A stretch of DNA of 64,000 bases from assembly GCA_009779925.1 (NCBI GenBank), contig WRAZ01000009.1, positions 1-64,000 of the forward strand, in the 5' to 3' direction. Below, piece by piece: positions 47,601 to 52,260 of this stretch (its first letter is position 1; every line of letters starts with the position of its first letter). The notes beneath the pieces were generated by a model, which was not told the DNA's origin, did no database searches, and worked only from the letters and a program-made list of their open reading frames with translations. The DNA is from Chitinivibrionia bacterium (lineage in GTDB: Bacteria; Fibrobacterota; Chitinivibrionia; Chitinivibrionales; Chitinivibrionaceae). Made by a program: the position numbers and the translations under genes.

Positions 47601-50600
47601 GTGGGAACTCACGCATTTGCTTTGGGTAATTTGCAAGATGTAGCAGGTGATAATTATAAAATCGTAATGGTCGGCAATCCTGAAACATTTGAAATTCGCG
47701 GCTTGGATATAAATGACCCGAATATAATTGTTGAACCTATTGCCGACGAAACATTTACGGGCTTGGCGATAGAGCCTACTGTAGTTATCAGCCGAAACGG
47801 TACGCCTCTTGTTAAAGATGTTGATTTCACAGTAAGCTTCAGCGCAAATGTGGACGTCGGCACAGTAACGATAACGATAAGCGGTGCAGGTAATGTCGGC
47901 GGTGTTGTCGGTTTCAGTGGAACGAGAACAACTACATTTGAAATTGTTCCGTTGGTGATAACAATAACCCCCGACGCAGACCAATATAAAGTTCTTGGCG
48001 ACGCAGAGCCTGCTGTGTTTACATTTACACACAACCCTGCCTTAATTGGTGCCGACGAAACCAATTTTGTTGATTACGCTTACTTGGATCGTGAGAGCGG
48101 TGAAACAATCGGTACTTATGAATTCACATTGAATAATTTGCAAAGTATTGCAGGTTCCAATTATGAAATCGTAATGTATGCCAATGCCGAAACTTTTGAA
48201 ATCAAAGGCTTGGATATTGGCGACGGAAGCATAGTGATTGCTTCTATTGATGACCAACCGTTTACGAGCTTGCCGATAACTCCGATATTAGAGCTCAGTC
48301 GAAACGGCACTGCTCTTGTTGAAGGTTTGGACTTTACCGTAAGTTTCAGTGCTGATAACGTGAATGTCGGTATTGTAATTATAACGATAAACGGTATAAA
48401 CGGTTTCAGCGGAACAACTACTACAACATTTAAAATAGTTCCGTTGGATATAGTAATAACTCCTGACGCGGGTCAAGAGAAATTGTTTGGCGACGATGAC
48501 CCGACAGAGTTTACATTTGCGCACGCTCCGATTTTGTTTGGCGCAGACGTAACCAATTTTACGGCAAATGCTCGTTTGGCTCGTGTTGCAGGCGAAACAG
48601 TGGGCACACACGCGTTTATCTTGGGTAATTTGCAAGTAATTGCTGGCGATAACTATAATATTGTAATGGTTGCCGCTCCTGCCACCTTTGCAATTAACGG
48701 TTTGGATATTTCCGACGCGAGCATAGAGATTGAAGACATTGCCGACCAAGTGTTTACGGGTTTGGCGATAACCCCGACGGTTGAAATAAGCCGCAAGGGT
48801 CTCTCTCTTGAAGAAGGTGTTGATTTCAGCGTAAGTTTCGGTGCAAACGTAAATGTCGGCATTGTCTCGGTAATGATAACGGGTATCGGCGGTTTCAGCG
48901 GTGATACGACTATAACATTTAATATAGTTCCGTTGGAAATCGTAATCACTCCTGACGTTGACCAAAGCAAAGTTCTTGGCGATGCAGACCCTGCAGTGTT
49001 TACCTTTACGCACGCTCCGATTTTGCGCGGTAATGGTGGCGCAGACGAAACCGATTTTGCGACAAACGCTCGCTTGGAACGCGCAACAGGCGAAACAGTC
49101 GGCACTTACGCATTTACTTTGGGCAATTTGCAGGCGACCGCAGGCAACAATTATGCAATCGTTATGGTTGACAATCCCGCCACCTTTGCAATTACAGGTT
49201 TGGATATTTCCGACGGAAGTATAATTGTAGCAGATATTGCCGCCCACGTGTTTACGGGCTTGGCGATAACTCCGACTATAGAACTCAGCCGAAACGGTAC
49301 GGCTCTTGTCGAAGGCGTTGATTTCACCGTTGCATTCAGCCCCAACATAAATGTCGGCACCGTAGAGATAACTATAACGGGCATTGGCGGTTTCAGCGGC
49401 ACTACAACTACAAGCTTTGAAATCGTTCCGTTTGAGATAGTAATTACCCCCGACGCAGACCAAAACAAATTGTTTGGTGATGAAGACCCGATATTTACCT
49501 TTACGCACAATCCGACTTTGGTTGTTGCGGCAGACGAAATCAATTTTGCGGCAAACGCTCGGTTGGGTCGCGCAGATGGTGAAACTGTCGGTATTTATGC
49601 GTTCACTTTGGGTAATTTGCAGGCTGTTGCGGGTGCGAATTATACAATCGTTATGGTTAACGACCCCGAAACTTTTGAAATCAAAGGTTTGGATATTTCC
49701 GACGGAAGCATAGAGATTGCCGATATTGCCGCCCACGTGTTTACAGGCTTGGCGATAACTCCGACGGTTGAAGTAAGCCGCAAGGGGCTGTCTCTCGTTG
49801 AAGGTGTAGATTTTGCAGTTGCCTTCAGCGCTAATGTAAATGTCGGCACCGTAGAGATAACTATAACGGGCATTGGCGGCTTCAGCGGTGATACAACCAT
49901 AACATTTGAAATACTTCCGTTGCAAATAACGATTACTCCCGACGCAGACCAAAGCAAAGAATTTGGCGAGGACGACCCGATATTTACCTTTACGCACAGT
50001 CCTGCTTTAATCGGAAATGACACATTTACGGGCGCGCTCGAACGTGTTGAAGGCGAGGCGATAGGAGATTACGAATTTGTGCTCGGTACATTAAGCGCGG
50101 GAAGCAACTACGAACTTGTATTGGCGGACGATGCCGCTACATTTGAAATAATAGATACTGCGCCGTGCATTCACGTTTGGGGCGATTGGAGCGATTGGGA
50201 CATCATAACTCCTGCAAGTTGCGACGCTCCCGGAATGATGACAAGGGCAAGAGTGTGCGTTCATTGCGCTATCGTTAACGAATCTACCCGTTTAATAGCG
50301 CAACTCAACGGCGATAATTGCTACAACCTGCCGTGTATTCACGTTTGGAGCGATTGGAGTGATTGGTCTGTAATTAAACCTGCAACTTGCGAACTTCCGG
50401 GGATGATGGAAAGAGTAAGACTTTGTACTCTTTGCAGTGTCGTAAATGAGGTAGTCCGTTTAATAGCGCAACTCAATGGCAATAATTGCTACGATCCATC
50501 GCAAAATCGCGACGCTCGCGAAGCCTGCGACGGCGAAAGATACGGCATAGTGCTTGAAAACGCGGTAGTCAGAGATTCGGCGATTATAAGAGTTATTGTT

Positions 50601-50846
50601 CCCGAAGTCTCAAAGGCAAGGATTGGAATTTTTGACGCAACGGGTAATCTTTTGTTTGACAGCTCCAAGAAGTCGAGCAAAAAACCTGTATTCGGCGACG
50701 AGCATTATGAAATTAAGACTGTTTGGAATTTGTCCAACAAGTCAGGAAGAATGGTTGCAAACGGCACATATTTAATTGTGGTTCAGGTACGTGGCGAAAG
50801 CGGCAAAATACATCAGTATTCGGCAAGAATAGGAGTTAGAAGATAA
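29655..50846 (+). CDS. Giant repeat-rich surface protein (7,063 residues; GLUG, MBG/YDG, InlB-like and FlgD-like domains)
   Basis: One uninterrupted 21.2 kb frame. Start chosen at ATG 29655 (AGGAAAG 12 bases ahead) over GTG 29643. A signal peptide (1-27) is followed by GLUG-type repeats (about 50-270, e.g. GFFGILGNGGRVENLG), one Cys/His/Trp module (317-352), and a very long array of Ig-like MBG/YDG domains (about 372-5930) with about eleven KxYDGN-type motifs. Within it lie InlB-like repeats (about 2016-2250) and ASH-like domains (about 2259-2362 and 4043-4162). Five and a half near-identical ~164-residue units follow (5931-6832), then two Cys/His/Trp modules (6838-6947) and a FlgD-like C-terminal domain. 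The architecture is that of a fibrous adhesin on the cell surface; binding partner unknown. Its stop shares a base with the next gene's ATG. Confidence 0.9.
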   Translation: MKKLGLKLHTFLLTLVILAGVFPVFGQFPAVPANAVPWGTGASPSSSAPWIIMTADQLNQVRNHTSGHFVLGANINLATTHNPWTPIPTFTGTFNGNGHIVHNVNIIGDRQIGFFGILGNGGRVENLGLNNVAVSGNSELGGLVGDALGGAHIVGCFITNGNIIGSTWAGGLVGNNAGSINNSFFEGAVRSIGGAGDWVSGIGGLVGQSAGPILNSYANATVTLSPGSTLHVGVGDMGGLIGNSVGGTVTHSYHNSANLAGGTGEFRADADMRNLPNSSFPNWDFALDNPDAWARNSGINDGFPFLQIFGIRGNLPCGHVWGEWGAPVHTPATCTAPGGNVSARYCTLVNCGTTPRGRQTEVVGAPLLQLPPTSVARPTFAANQTFPFGSSHTVEITHNQPNWEYHYAVSGTTTSSAVGAHTTTISLTSPMAVPDCRQWDGGGTGDITITWEITRATGSGTVSVAGWTFGDVLDNIQTRPQVAGTPQSYTGTPVITFRRVGTTEWLPWNATNISTTTAAGDYEVRAVFPQTTNHNSHEAMNTFTIARKEIAPPTANTGLIFNNAVQTGVNTGTEFSLTGNTATNAGNHSATATLDANHQWNSGDNRTQARNIPWSIATRELTVTASSHNIQFGAALPNNFTVEITGFATGHNIDNIGLTGHPLLQTVFTTANTVGGLAYSAGSPVGTYNITPNVSDLAATNYRFTPANGTLTVSARPINDASVAIAINVSSTHTYTGVALTPTYTVTATIDGTQRTLERNTDFTSAYTNNTAAGNATITITGIGNYAGGERTQTFNIARRPLTISGFNITKQFDGLNTIVGGFGTLVFTVGGENGLQNSETANVASTVVTATYGGNLVNPAHPITFSGNFTMTGGTANSANYIITQPTGITGAITLFAPNAPPVPRHSSSSTPHHISDNPNSITIIVPLNAPHTATPMSLVLEYGISNSAATPPTSWQDGLTFDGLAPNTEYFFFARYKANTEKNSVSLASTALSVRTADLGITINPQPASATPVIFGAITSSLTVGATANGAADLTYQWFRNTTNSNTGGTPILDATGTTLNIPTNLIAGQHYFYVVVTATSTVGTRVVTLASNVATVTVAKAVVTRPTIATGQTFTFTGLSQTVILANTEHSARYSLTTQTQTNAGNHTVTATLNDPANFEWAGGTTDLVGGNVVLSWTIERAPLTITAPSETITFGDPVPTWTVENLTFSSFVNNETRAVLGGTANIATTYQRGDNVGTPSITVSGLTSTNYNITFVPGTLTVNRRDISGATVSTTFNPTFNGSAHTIAPTNITVTLDPLVSGFEFNPLLAATPRPFSVTAHTDNTNASNPPASLAGFTVEGTGNFTGTASGTFTINPADPTTVTFPTGLSLTYGETLGSISLAGGSALVAGEFEFVDPTTLPTVAQSNSHDFPIRFVPTSSNYATVNSNVKITVDRAVLTITAADNSVVFGAANPNPITTWSASGFINDNQAYKDGALTGTPLITTTRTSASNVGGYTITIGAGSLSAANYSFEFENATLTVNPAIINPAVDVTTPAVAVARGTATPTGADASNFSVTTETWNPNHNPFQGGQTYSVTVVLTRAGTNHTFTGLTTATINEHNATVSANTGNTVTLSYNFTTPTGEATLASIAVHAQPARLTYTHGDELALTGLIARLTYNDGTTRNVALSAFAADNITTDIENGTPLIRAHPAANAHHDKPITLSVPNPGNAGQFFTAITNNLTVSQKQLTWNVGSETNRATANPKPFDGNTTATHLNSPSLSEIVLSDAVTVRVGELNFADSAPATHAITATGWGIEGAAAGNYLPPNNGTGTENTQPFFANAEITQASIGTPTILGTVRIGETLTANMATHTGTTFTFEWFHADVSGDPTGTALGAGATYVIKGSDVEKQIVVIATAVEGGNHSGSANSTPTGAVPFTIRLERTGNIETDDVFFETTGNMNNWAAHGATVNFNYVLANLGTLHNRITYTPVELGISQVSAAGSGISPYTVDRAHADAGIITITATFSHEHSVTWHYDGGTPAPTQATVDHNGTIAAPANITKTAHTHGTYRFDGWFGNSAMTGTEITFPIQNVTAATKLWAKWTRLYNLTVTAAGSNGTVGGTAAGAYIADYSVNITATPNANYRFVNWTVTGITPPLAEAALTASPLTFGMPTNAVAVTANFALNNHTITWNHNNAATSPAVITTTTVEHNGNIAAGETATARTGCEFVAWFSNSDLANANRVTFPVNNITAPREFWAGWRGISLTQTTQTSLLSPHDFGKEDFNYAPITPLSITITNLGNLPTDDLTVELSGTGASSFTLSTLTISSIAADGTPTFTVVPNHGLSVGKYTATVTVSNTTNNISEKFDVIFEVEAIVIDDPDALTVAAFGAFTFNGALQTPLGGAVTFGTSPALTVPGSWSPVRNVGDLTEFTPAPDGNFTFVSSTGVTLSKDPKMIQRDIALADIATISSVRYTGAQHTPAPTVTDNVDVGGTLTNIIASSDFDVSHGANIVVGTDIGSVTITATTTGNYSGSKTANFTIEKMQVGGGSNPNGDDVIDINNPTHPANVVLRFPTAGDITYPAALGTAVLSGAIGENYGDFAWVRSDAATHTPNVGDNQSFAMSFTPNALGAANINWAAGVAGWNGTAVVRNVSVNVKPAPITAVGVTGVVPPVVAVAPSNAANRVENTYTVTSAGATWDPAHNPFQGGEAYTVSVTFQANDNHIFASSVSATINGEAATPVSRDDVARTITFSYKFSTTDSRTLAGIAITTPPTKMSYVHGEFLDLTDLSATLSYDDGTAALVSLTNFADSNITLSINGANVNLATPERLVHLLHDDYPLVVSIPRPSPATGNFTASTSDLTVAKRGLILYSAAHTREFDGGNTIGATNVVFTFADYNTTTNTGVVSGEVVNVATYTAVYTSVDAATTTINVSAITLGGTAEGNYTIGQTWNNFSLISPTTGGSIGITPRVITSVAISGITQPVRDATPVAAAPTATGTVTGGTINIPASAITWSPAHTSFLSNTSYTAGSITLTADNNHVFASDVAITHADLSGVATNGASITPSGTPLLRTATVAIEFVQTAGAVISIETHPTSRQLTYGGITATDTLGVVATVDGGAERSYQWFWNTTASSVGGTAILGATSATFAIPDTLEVNLDGTPGTHFFFVEVRATLGATAQRSNPATITINPRPLTVAGTTVTQSKTYDGNDAAVITVHGDISAELRLGDVQYTDQATVAADVVGVRLTATATFASPDVNNVLDANTITITYAIAGSRAHNYTAPASTNNTSGNITRRPVTITPHAATKVYGEADPLPFAFTPSETIIAGNTQTGGLNRYDNTNNDVGAYPFIRDNLSWGTNYDLTLATGTDVPVFTITAAPITSVAVIDVVEPEVAQAPQSTANAVGSTYGVTPAGATWSPTHNPFRAGETYTVSVTLSANKNHIFPALPTVITGTINGETATVARTGDGTIKLARAIAATGTATVTSITVETQPNLSYTHGDKLNLSELKAELHYDDGTSRVVAFADFGANNITTDVADDIQLIRHTHNNTSIAVIFDNSATIRVNTNNLTIAAKNIAITATASNKEYDGNTNATITLSATPNFISTPAPTITHTSATFDNASVGTGKTVTVSGLSLIAPSDANAAIANNYSITNASATATTTANITARELTIQSVRHTKVFDGSTTATGVEIIFDGILGTDEVSATATTANYTSRNAGTVAMNLTGITLTGAQAGNYSIAGTWSGNVGVPTPVAITTAGITAKPISITSVRHTKVYDGGVDAVGVEITLDGVVSPDDVSATATAVYTSRNAGTTTINISAVSLSGTGSVNYSIEQVWDGLTVGIPTPVAITTAGITKKPITITPDANQGKEFGTATDPAITFTVSPALISPDAFETGTALTRAPGTAVNRYNIDIGTLAINDGNNGDNYDITLAEEVFTITPTAINPVRVIGVVAPMSDSIRSQTADVPSGITNYSVHSVSWSPVPAGNIFSRGGVYTVQVVLEAASDFVFVNDASFVWEINGQTAIPSDFTTMASPVIGNAGNRVTLSFTFPATLTYGMTVAPALLDFGERPFGYTSATVPQAQLITVTNTGTGATGNLDITVLPADLFVITPAPGTPATFSVAAGAGQSGTISVQPAMALGYGTHIATITISGGSHDIAAQTVEATFVVGKADPEVVFPTDLTAVYLQNLSNVSLPGNGTSVAPGTFVWVVPENPNATPIVWITADANATAVGEVGQQTHTLRFVPDDLVNFSSPTSPVNVQVSPAPITLARIMASINVENSATNATVPLVGDKASNAATIDGITPANSFVFSGVSVATPIVWTPELSPTNMFRGGVIYTATVTLTAGANFTFNATTNTQINGSAAGITYISGTVAGDAGNSITISRTFTETGARTATDGESKIEIVSLPTIMSYDHGDELDLAGFTARITFNDGTYITDIVPANFAANNITIANIGGESVYDGMSLIKTIHDDQPLVLNWHTHTANSNDPDDLRAPTTPATLTVDEIDVGDEIEVAWLGAPFIFNSEPHRPTFTVKLDGEELTGTAASPTATVADTYDFSFEFSNNINAALATATTAPTLTITLRNNFSGTRVVKFTIEPLPVVITPASNQEKIFGQADPTFTFASDIPNTPAGLSGNFTAAIGNTVPFSRETGENVRAANYRFVNIQSSAAGSNYTLSLHTTPVTFEIKPLPVTITPKAGLNKTYGETEPTFGTVDDHFTADWSSTLNITQTIAMTFTGGIAREAGENVRAANYLFTGLGTAPNGLSAGDNFALNFANPSNIVFEIKPAVITISGFNISKPFDGTNAVLATCLSNLTFTGLVNGETANVNVAGVTATYNNAEVGTDKAITFSGAFGMTPGTTNPATPGNYTITQPTNIRGIITAGFSPIKGPLEAPAPWHYSITEPNANGWINTDFVITARTGYQLSLTNTADNTAWSNTLTRSAETHNGSISFFVRRTSDGAISAEATETYKIDKTDPSATITIDATDITYTDGEFKYFLKNTATATINATDNLAPLGTNASGVAKIEFHTSETQITLGWNALTWTDGTSVNLSANWKGFIYARITDVAGNVSIIGSDGIVVYTDAAPPATANIRHVRGATTPDSERSVAITLNGNTVAGIANDATSLTSAQFSVNASGVITFTADYLNTLATGTHTLTVSYNPFGETFVMDGINVAPATSAITLTIVQPITIMGDDITYSGKVFDGNTNVVGIVLITPDIPVQWKNAAHIVTVSFNSANPPSSFNNADAGSRTVTFAGLALGGTHASYYELTSTTATKTGVEIIPDTIRLAKITVTAPATGVAPSDAYTIENSESDEYDGDEHFTVASVSWTPADNPFVGGEEYTVSVVLQRLNANFTFENGLDGIVEINGETATSISIAPDGFTATLTYKFGATTAPEITIGTQPVNRTVTYGDTHPANLLSVAATVNNTAATISYQWYRSENIYRTGTQTPVGTNSANFIIPPNTVVGTYFYYVVVSAGLGAAPKTSDVATITVNQRPLTITGVNAINRNYDGTDVVALTGGTLQGLVNPTFYVGNIADFIGFTPGNGTVSNKNVGDNKAVTTNITLTGSSAGNYILTQPTGITVNITARPLTVEFTADEKIYDGNTSATILTRSVFLGLVAGDENDVEVVGGTATFDNRNVGTAKTVTATGFTLSGTASGNYTIQTINTTTANITARPIIITPDALISKIFGETDPVLTYTYEVGAPLSAQTPVPPALVGGDAFTGALSRVLGETVGDSPYNILRGDLEINDGNSGNNYNITITTGITFAITRKSIYVPVAITGLTYNSTPQVGITTVNGGVGYTEAGQSANAHTNGTATAAGTHTIRVTVDGNHYWNAGASLVLYRDIDFTIEKAVPQEGDQFTIPTGLTAVFHDQLSVITFTGSYDGWEWVIPTDLVGNVGNREHEATFIHPSGNYSAIIKTLTVNVIPFEIVITPDAGQHKEFGDPEPSEFTFDHAPALFGADETDFKTNARLARIAGETVGTHAFALGNLQDVAGDNYKIVMVGNPETFEIRGLDINDPNIIVEPIADETFTGLAIEPTVVISRNGTPLVKDVDFTVSFSANVDVGTVTITISGAGNVGGVVGFSGTRTTTFEIVPLVITITPDADQYKVLGDAEPAVFTFTHNPALIGADETNFVDYAYLDRESGETIGTYEFTLNNLQSIAGSNYEIVMYANAETFEIKGLDIGDGSIVIASIDDQPFTSLPITPILELSRNGTALVEGLDFTVSFSADNVNVGIVIITINGINGFSGTTTTTFKIVPLDIVITPDAGQEKLFGDDDPTEFTFAHAPILFGADVTNFTANARLARVAGETVGTHAFILGNLQVIAGDNYNIVMVAAPATFAINGLDISDASIEIEDIADQVFTGLAITPTVEISRKGLSLEEGVDFSVSFGANVNVGIVSVMITGIGGFSGDTTITFNIVPLEIVITPDVDQSKVLGDADPAVFTFTHAPILRGNGGADETDFATNARLERATGETVGTYAFTLGNLQATAGNNYAIVMVDNPATFAITGLDISDGSIIVADIAAHVFTGLAITPTIELSRNGTALVEGVDFTVAFSPNINVGTVEITITGIGGFSGTTTTSFEIVPFEIVITPDADQNKLFGDEDPIFTFTHNPTLVVAADEINFAANARLGRADGETVGIYAFTLGNLQAVAGANYTIVMVNDPETFEIKGLDISDGSIEIADIAAHVFTGLAITPTVEVSRKGLSLVEGVDFAVAFSANVNVGTVEITITGIGGFSGDTTITFEILPLQITITPDADQSKEFGEDDPIFTFTHSPALIGNDTFTGALERVEGEAIGDYEFVLGTLSAGSNYELVLADDAATFEIIDTAPCIHVWGDWSDWDIITPASCDAPGMMTRARVCVHCAIVNESTRLIAQLNGDNCYNLPCIHVWSDWSDWSVIKPATCELPGMMERVRLCTLCSVVNEVVRLIAQLNGNNCYDPSQNRDAREACDGERYGIVLENAVVRDSAIIRVIVPEVSKARIGIFDATGNLLFDSSKKSSKKPVFGDEHYEIKTVWNLSNKSGRMVANGTYLIVVQVRGESGKIHQYSARIGVRR
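30603..30710 (+). repeat. N-terminal copy of the Cys/His/Trp module in the giant protein
   Basis: Encodes CGHVWGEWG, a TPATCTAPGG stretch and ARYCTLVNCG. The C-H-W-W...TC..PG...R.C...C pattern recurs twice at 50166-50495, so these modules flank the MBG array. The Cys/His spacing would allow metal binding or disulfides. Confidence 0.7.
34230..43150 (+). repeat. Four spaced copies of a ~200-residue composite module in the giant protein
   Basis: Copies at about 34230-34850, 37600-38215, 39755-40340 and 42430-43110. Each has a first part ending in HNPF-x-GG-x-YTVSV-like sequence and TINGE-like turns, and a second part with YxHGDxLxL and ARLTYNDGT-like segments (MSYVHGEFLDL, LSYTHGDKLNL, MSYDHGDELDL). 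They are diverged and separated by YDG domains, indicating old block duplications. Confidence 0.7.
40625..41195 (+). repeat. Tandem duplication of a YDG domain in the giant protein
   Basis: Two consecutive ~280-base units, each encoding SVRHTKV(F/Y)DG, GVEI, DEVSATAT or DDVSATAT, YTSRNAGT and PTPVAITTAGIT. The near identity of the last segment at the DNA level suggests a recent duplication or gene conversion. Confidence 0.75.
47445..50150 (+). repeat. Tandem array of five and a half ~490-base units in the giant gene
   Basis: Units begin at 47445, 47952, 48444, 48933, 49431 and a half unit at 49920 (spacing 507, 492, 489, 498, 489). Each encodes ITPDADQ-like and FGDxDP starts, FTFTHxPxL, ARLxRxxGETVGTYAFTLGN-like, GLDISDGSI-like, LAITPTVExSR-like and GIGGFSGxTT-like segments. 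High similarity makes unequal recombination likely, so the copy number may vary between strains. Confidence 0.92.
50166..50495 (+). repeat. Two C-terminal Cys/His/Trp modules in the giant protein
   Basis: Two units 168 bases apart encode CIHVWGDWSDW or CIHVWSDWSDW, a PxSC/PATC turn with a PGMM motif, ARVCVHC or VRLCTLC, and RLIAQLNGDNCY or RLIAQLNGNNCY. Six cysteines and one or two histidines per unit keep the same places. They precede the FlgD-like C-terminal domain. Confidence 0.85.
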
Positions 50847-51865
50847 TGATTAAGATTATGAAAAATTTGCAGTGTTTGTGTTTTTTAATTGTTTGTTTTT
50901 TACCTCAGGCGGCTTTAGCGCAAAATAACCTTGTGTCGCAGGTTCCTGATGTTCGGACAGCAGTTTTTTCACAGCACGGACGTTTCGCCGTTCAACTTTT
51001 TTACGTTGACAGCCGTCATCTGGCACAGCATATAGTCGCAAGATTTCAGCAAGGTGGAAGCCCTGCTTATTATGTGTGGGTGCAAGACCCGCTCCCGACG
51101 AAAATCGGCACATTTTTTGCCATTCGCATAGGCGCCTTCGATTTAAGGTCTCAGGCGCAAAACTTCGGAAGAACCTATTTAACGCCGCTTGGTTATGAAT
51201 TTACGGTGGAAGAGCGTGAAGGCGAGCAACTTGTCGGTGAAGATGAGGTAGTGCAAGTCGATACAATCGTAAATGTTAGAGACACATTGCACTTAGCGAC
51301 ACGTCTTGTTGCGCCCACCCAACTTCAGCCTGATTTAGCCCCGCTTTTATTCTCGGTGCGTCCCGAATTTGTCGCGGGAACTTCGGTTATGGGCGCGGGA
51401 TTAACTTTTGAACTCGGCACACTCTACAATCACGGACTTTATTTTGCCGCCGAACTCAGCGGCGGCGGTGTGTATTACGGCGGAATGCTTAATTTAGGCA
51501 GACGAGTAATAGGATACGATAAAAATATGCGGCATATAGCGGGAATAAGCGGCGGTTATCTGAACGTGCGGTATTTGATAACTTTTACCGAAGACGGCAA
51601 TAAAATAGACAATCATCCCGTCCGAAACCGAACAATGGGCAATAATCGCGCATTCGGCGGCATTTTCTGGAAAATACTTTCGGGCGATGTAAGAAATTTT
51701 GACCTCACCAACAGAGTACTGTTCGGATTTAAGGAAAACCCTGTCTGGTACTATCGCGAACCATCGAGAGTTGAGTGGAAAAGAGAATTTAACGCCGTTT
51801 ACAGTGTCAGCATAGGATACACCTTTAAAAGAAGACGCAGTGCAAACGCGACGGGAGGGGAGTGA
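50846..51865 (+). CDS. Outer-membrane protein with N-terminal SPOR-like domain and C-terminal barrel
   Basis: 339 residues; its ATG shares a base with the giant gene's stop (TAATG), with GGAG 11 bases ahead. Signal peptide 1-25 (ending ALA). Residues ~45-120 resemble a SPOR domain (RFAVQLFYVDSRHLAQHIVA, FFAIRIGAFDLRSQAQNF), a fold that binds septal or denuded peptidoglycan. Residues ~165-335 alternate as in an outer-membrane beta-barrel (GLTFELGTLYNHGLYFAAEL, GGGVYYGGMLNLG) and end YSVSIGYTFKRR. It is the structural counterpart of the OmpA-type protein at 1271: both couple a barrel with a wall-binding domain next to a giant or FlgD-tailed protein. It likely anchors, exports or organises that protein; inference. 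Confidence 0.7.
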   Translation: MIKIMKNLQCLCFLIVCFLPQAALAQNNLVSQVPDVRTAVFSQHGRFAVQLFYVDSRHLAQHIVARFQQGGSPAYYVWVQDPLPTKIGTFFAIRIGAFDLRSQAQNFGRTYLTPLGYEFTVEEREGEQLVGEDEVVQVDTIVNVRDTLHLATRLVAPTQLQPDLAPLLFSVRPEFVAGTSVMGAGLTFELGTLYNHGLYFAAELSGGGVYYGGMLNLGRRVIGYDKNMRHIAGISGGYLNVRYLITFTEDGNKIDNHPVRNRTMGNNRAFGGIFWKILSGDVRNFDLTNRVLFGFKENPVWYYREPSRVEWKREFNAVYSVSIGYTFKRRRSANATGGE

Positions 51866-51867
51866 TT

Positions 51868-52260
51868 ATGAGACGAAATAAAAATATCGATGTTTTCAAA
51901 AAGTCATTTTTATTTGCTTTGTTGTTTTGTATCTTTCTTATGATACCCGCCTGCGACTTTATCGTAGGAAAAATCGAACTCGGCGGATTTGACGACAGTC
52001 CTCTTATTTTTACTGTTCATTTTACTGTCAACGAAGACTTTAATTGTAGCACTTGTGATGAAATACGTGGCGAAAAAGGAACTGTCATAATCTTGCCTAC
52101 TCCGACTCCTGTAGTAGAGGGTTATTTTTTTGACGGATGGTGGAGCGAAGGCGAACTAAATTACCATTTTTACGGTTGTGGCGGTGAAGCGTTTACAATA
52201 GATGGTGATGTAGTAATGGTTCCGCAAAAAGGTAATATGCCAATTCAATGCGTTAATTGA
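51868..52260 (+). CDS. Small lipoprotein with an InlB-like repeat
   Basis: 130 residues from the ATG five to six bases after GGGAGGGGAG; a GTG at 51862 overlapping the previous stop is an alternative. The N-terminus is a lipoprotein signal (KKSFLFALLFCIFLMIPAC, lipidated Cys29 by position). Residues ~50-115 look like one Listeria-Bacteroides/InlB B-type repeat: FTVHFTVNEDF, EKGTVIILPTPTPVVEGYFF and DGWW, like the repeats inside the giant protein. Two extra CxxC-like cysteines (CSTC) are present. Third gene of the giant-protein operon; probably an outer-membrane-tethered partner. Confidence 0.75.
   Translation: MRRNKNIDVFKKSFLFALLFCIFLMIPACDFIVGKIELGGFDDSPLIFTVHFTVNEDFNCSTCDEIRGEKGTVIILPTPTPVVEGYFFDGWWSEGELNYHFYGCGGEAFTIDGDVVMVPQKGNMPIQCVN

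Noticed and set aside
48288-49997. 569-residue open frame on the minus strand opposite the tandem repeats
   Set aside because: It is the mirror of the six-fold repeat array; repeated codon choice keeps the antisense frame open. No ribosome site, and the product is an arbitrary Cys/Arg-rich repeat.
47445-50150. Possible CRISPR array because of regular repeats
   Set aside because: Units are ~490 bases, fully coding and without short spacers; it is a protein repeat array.
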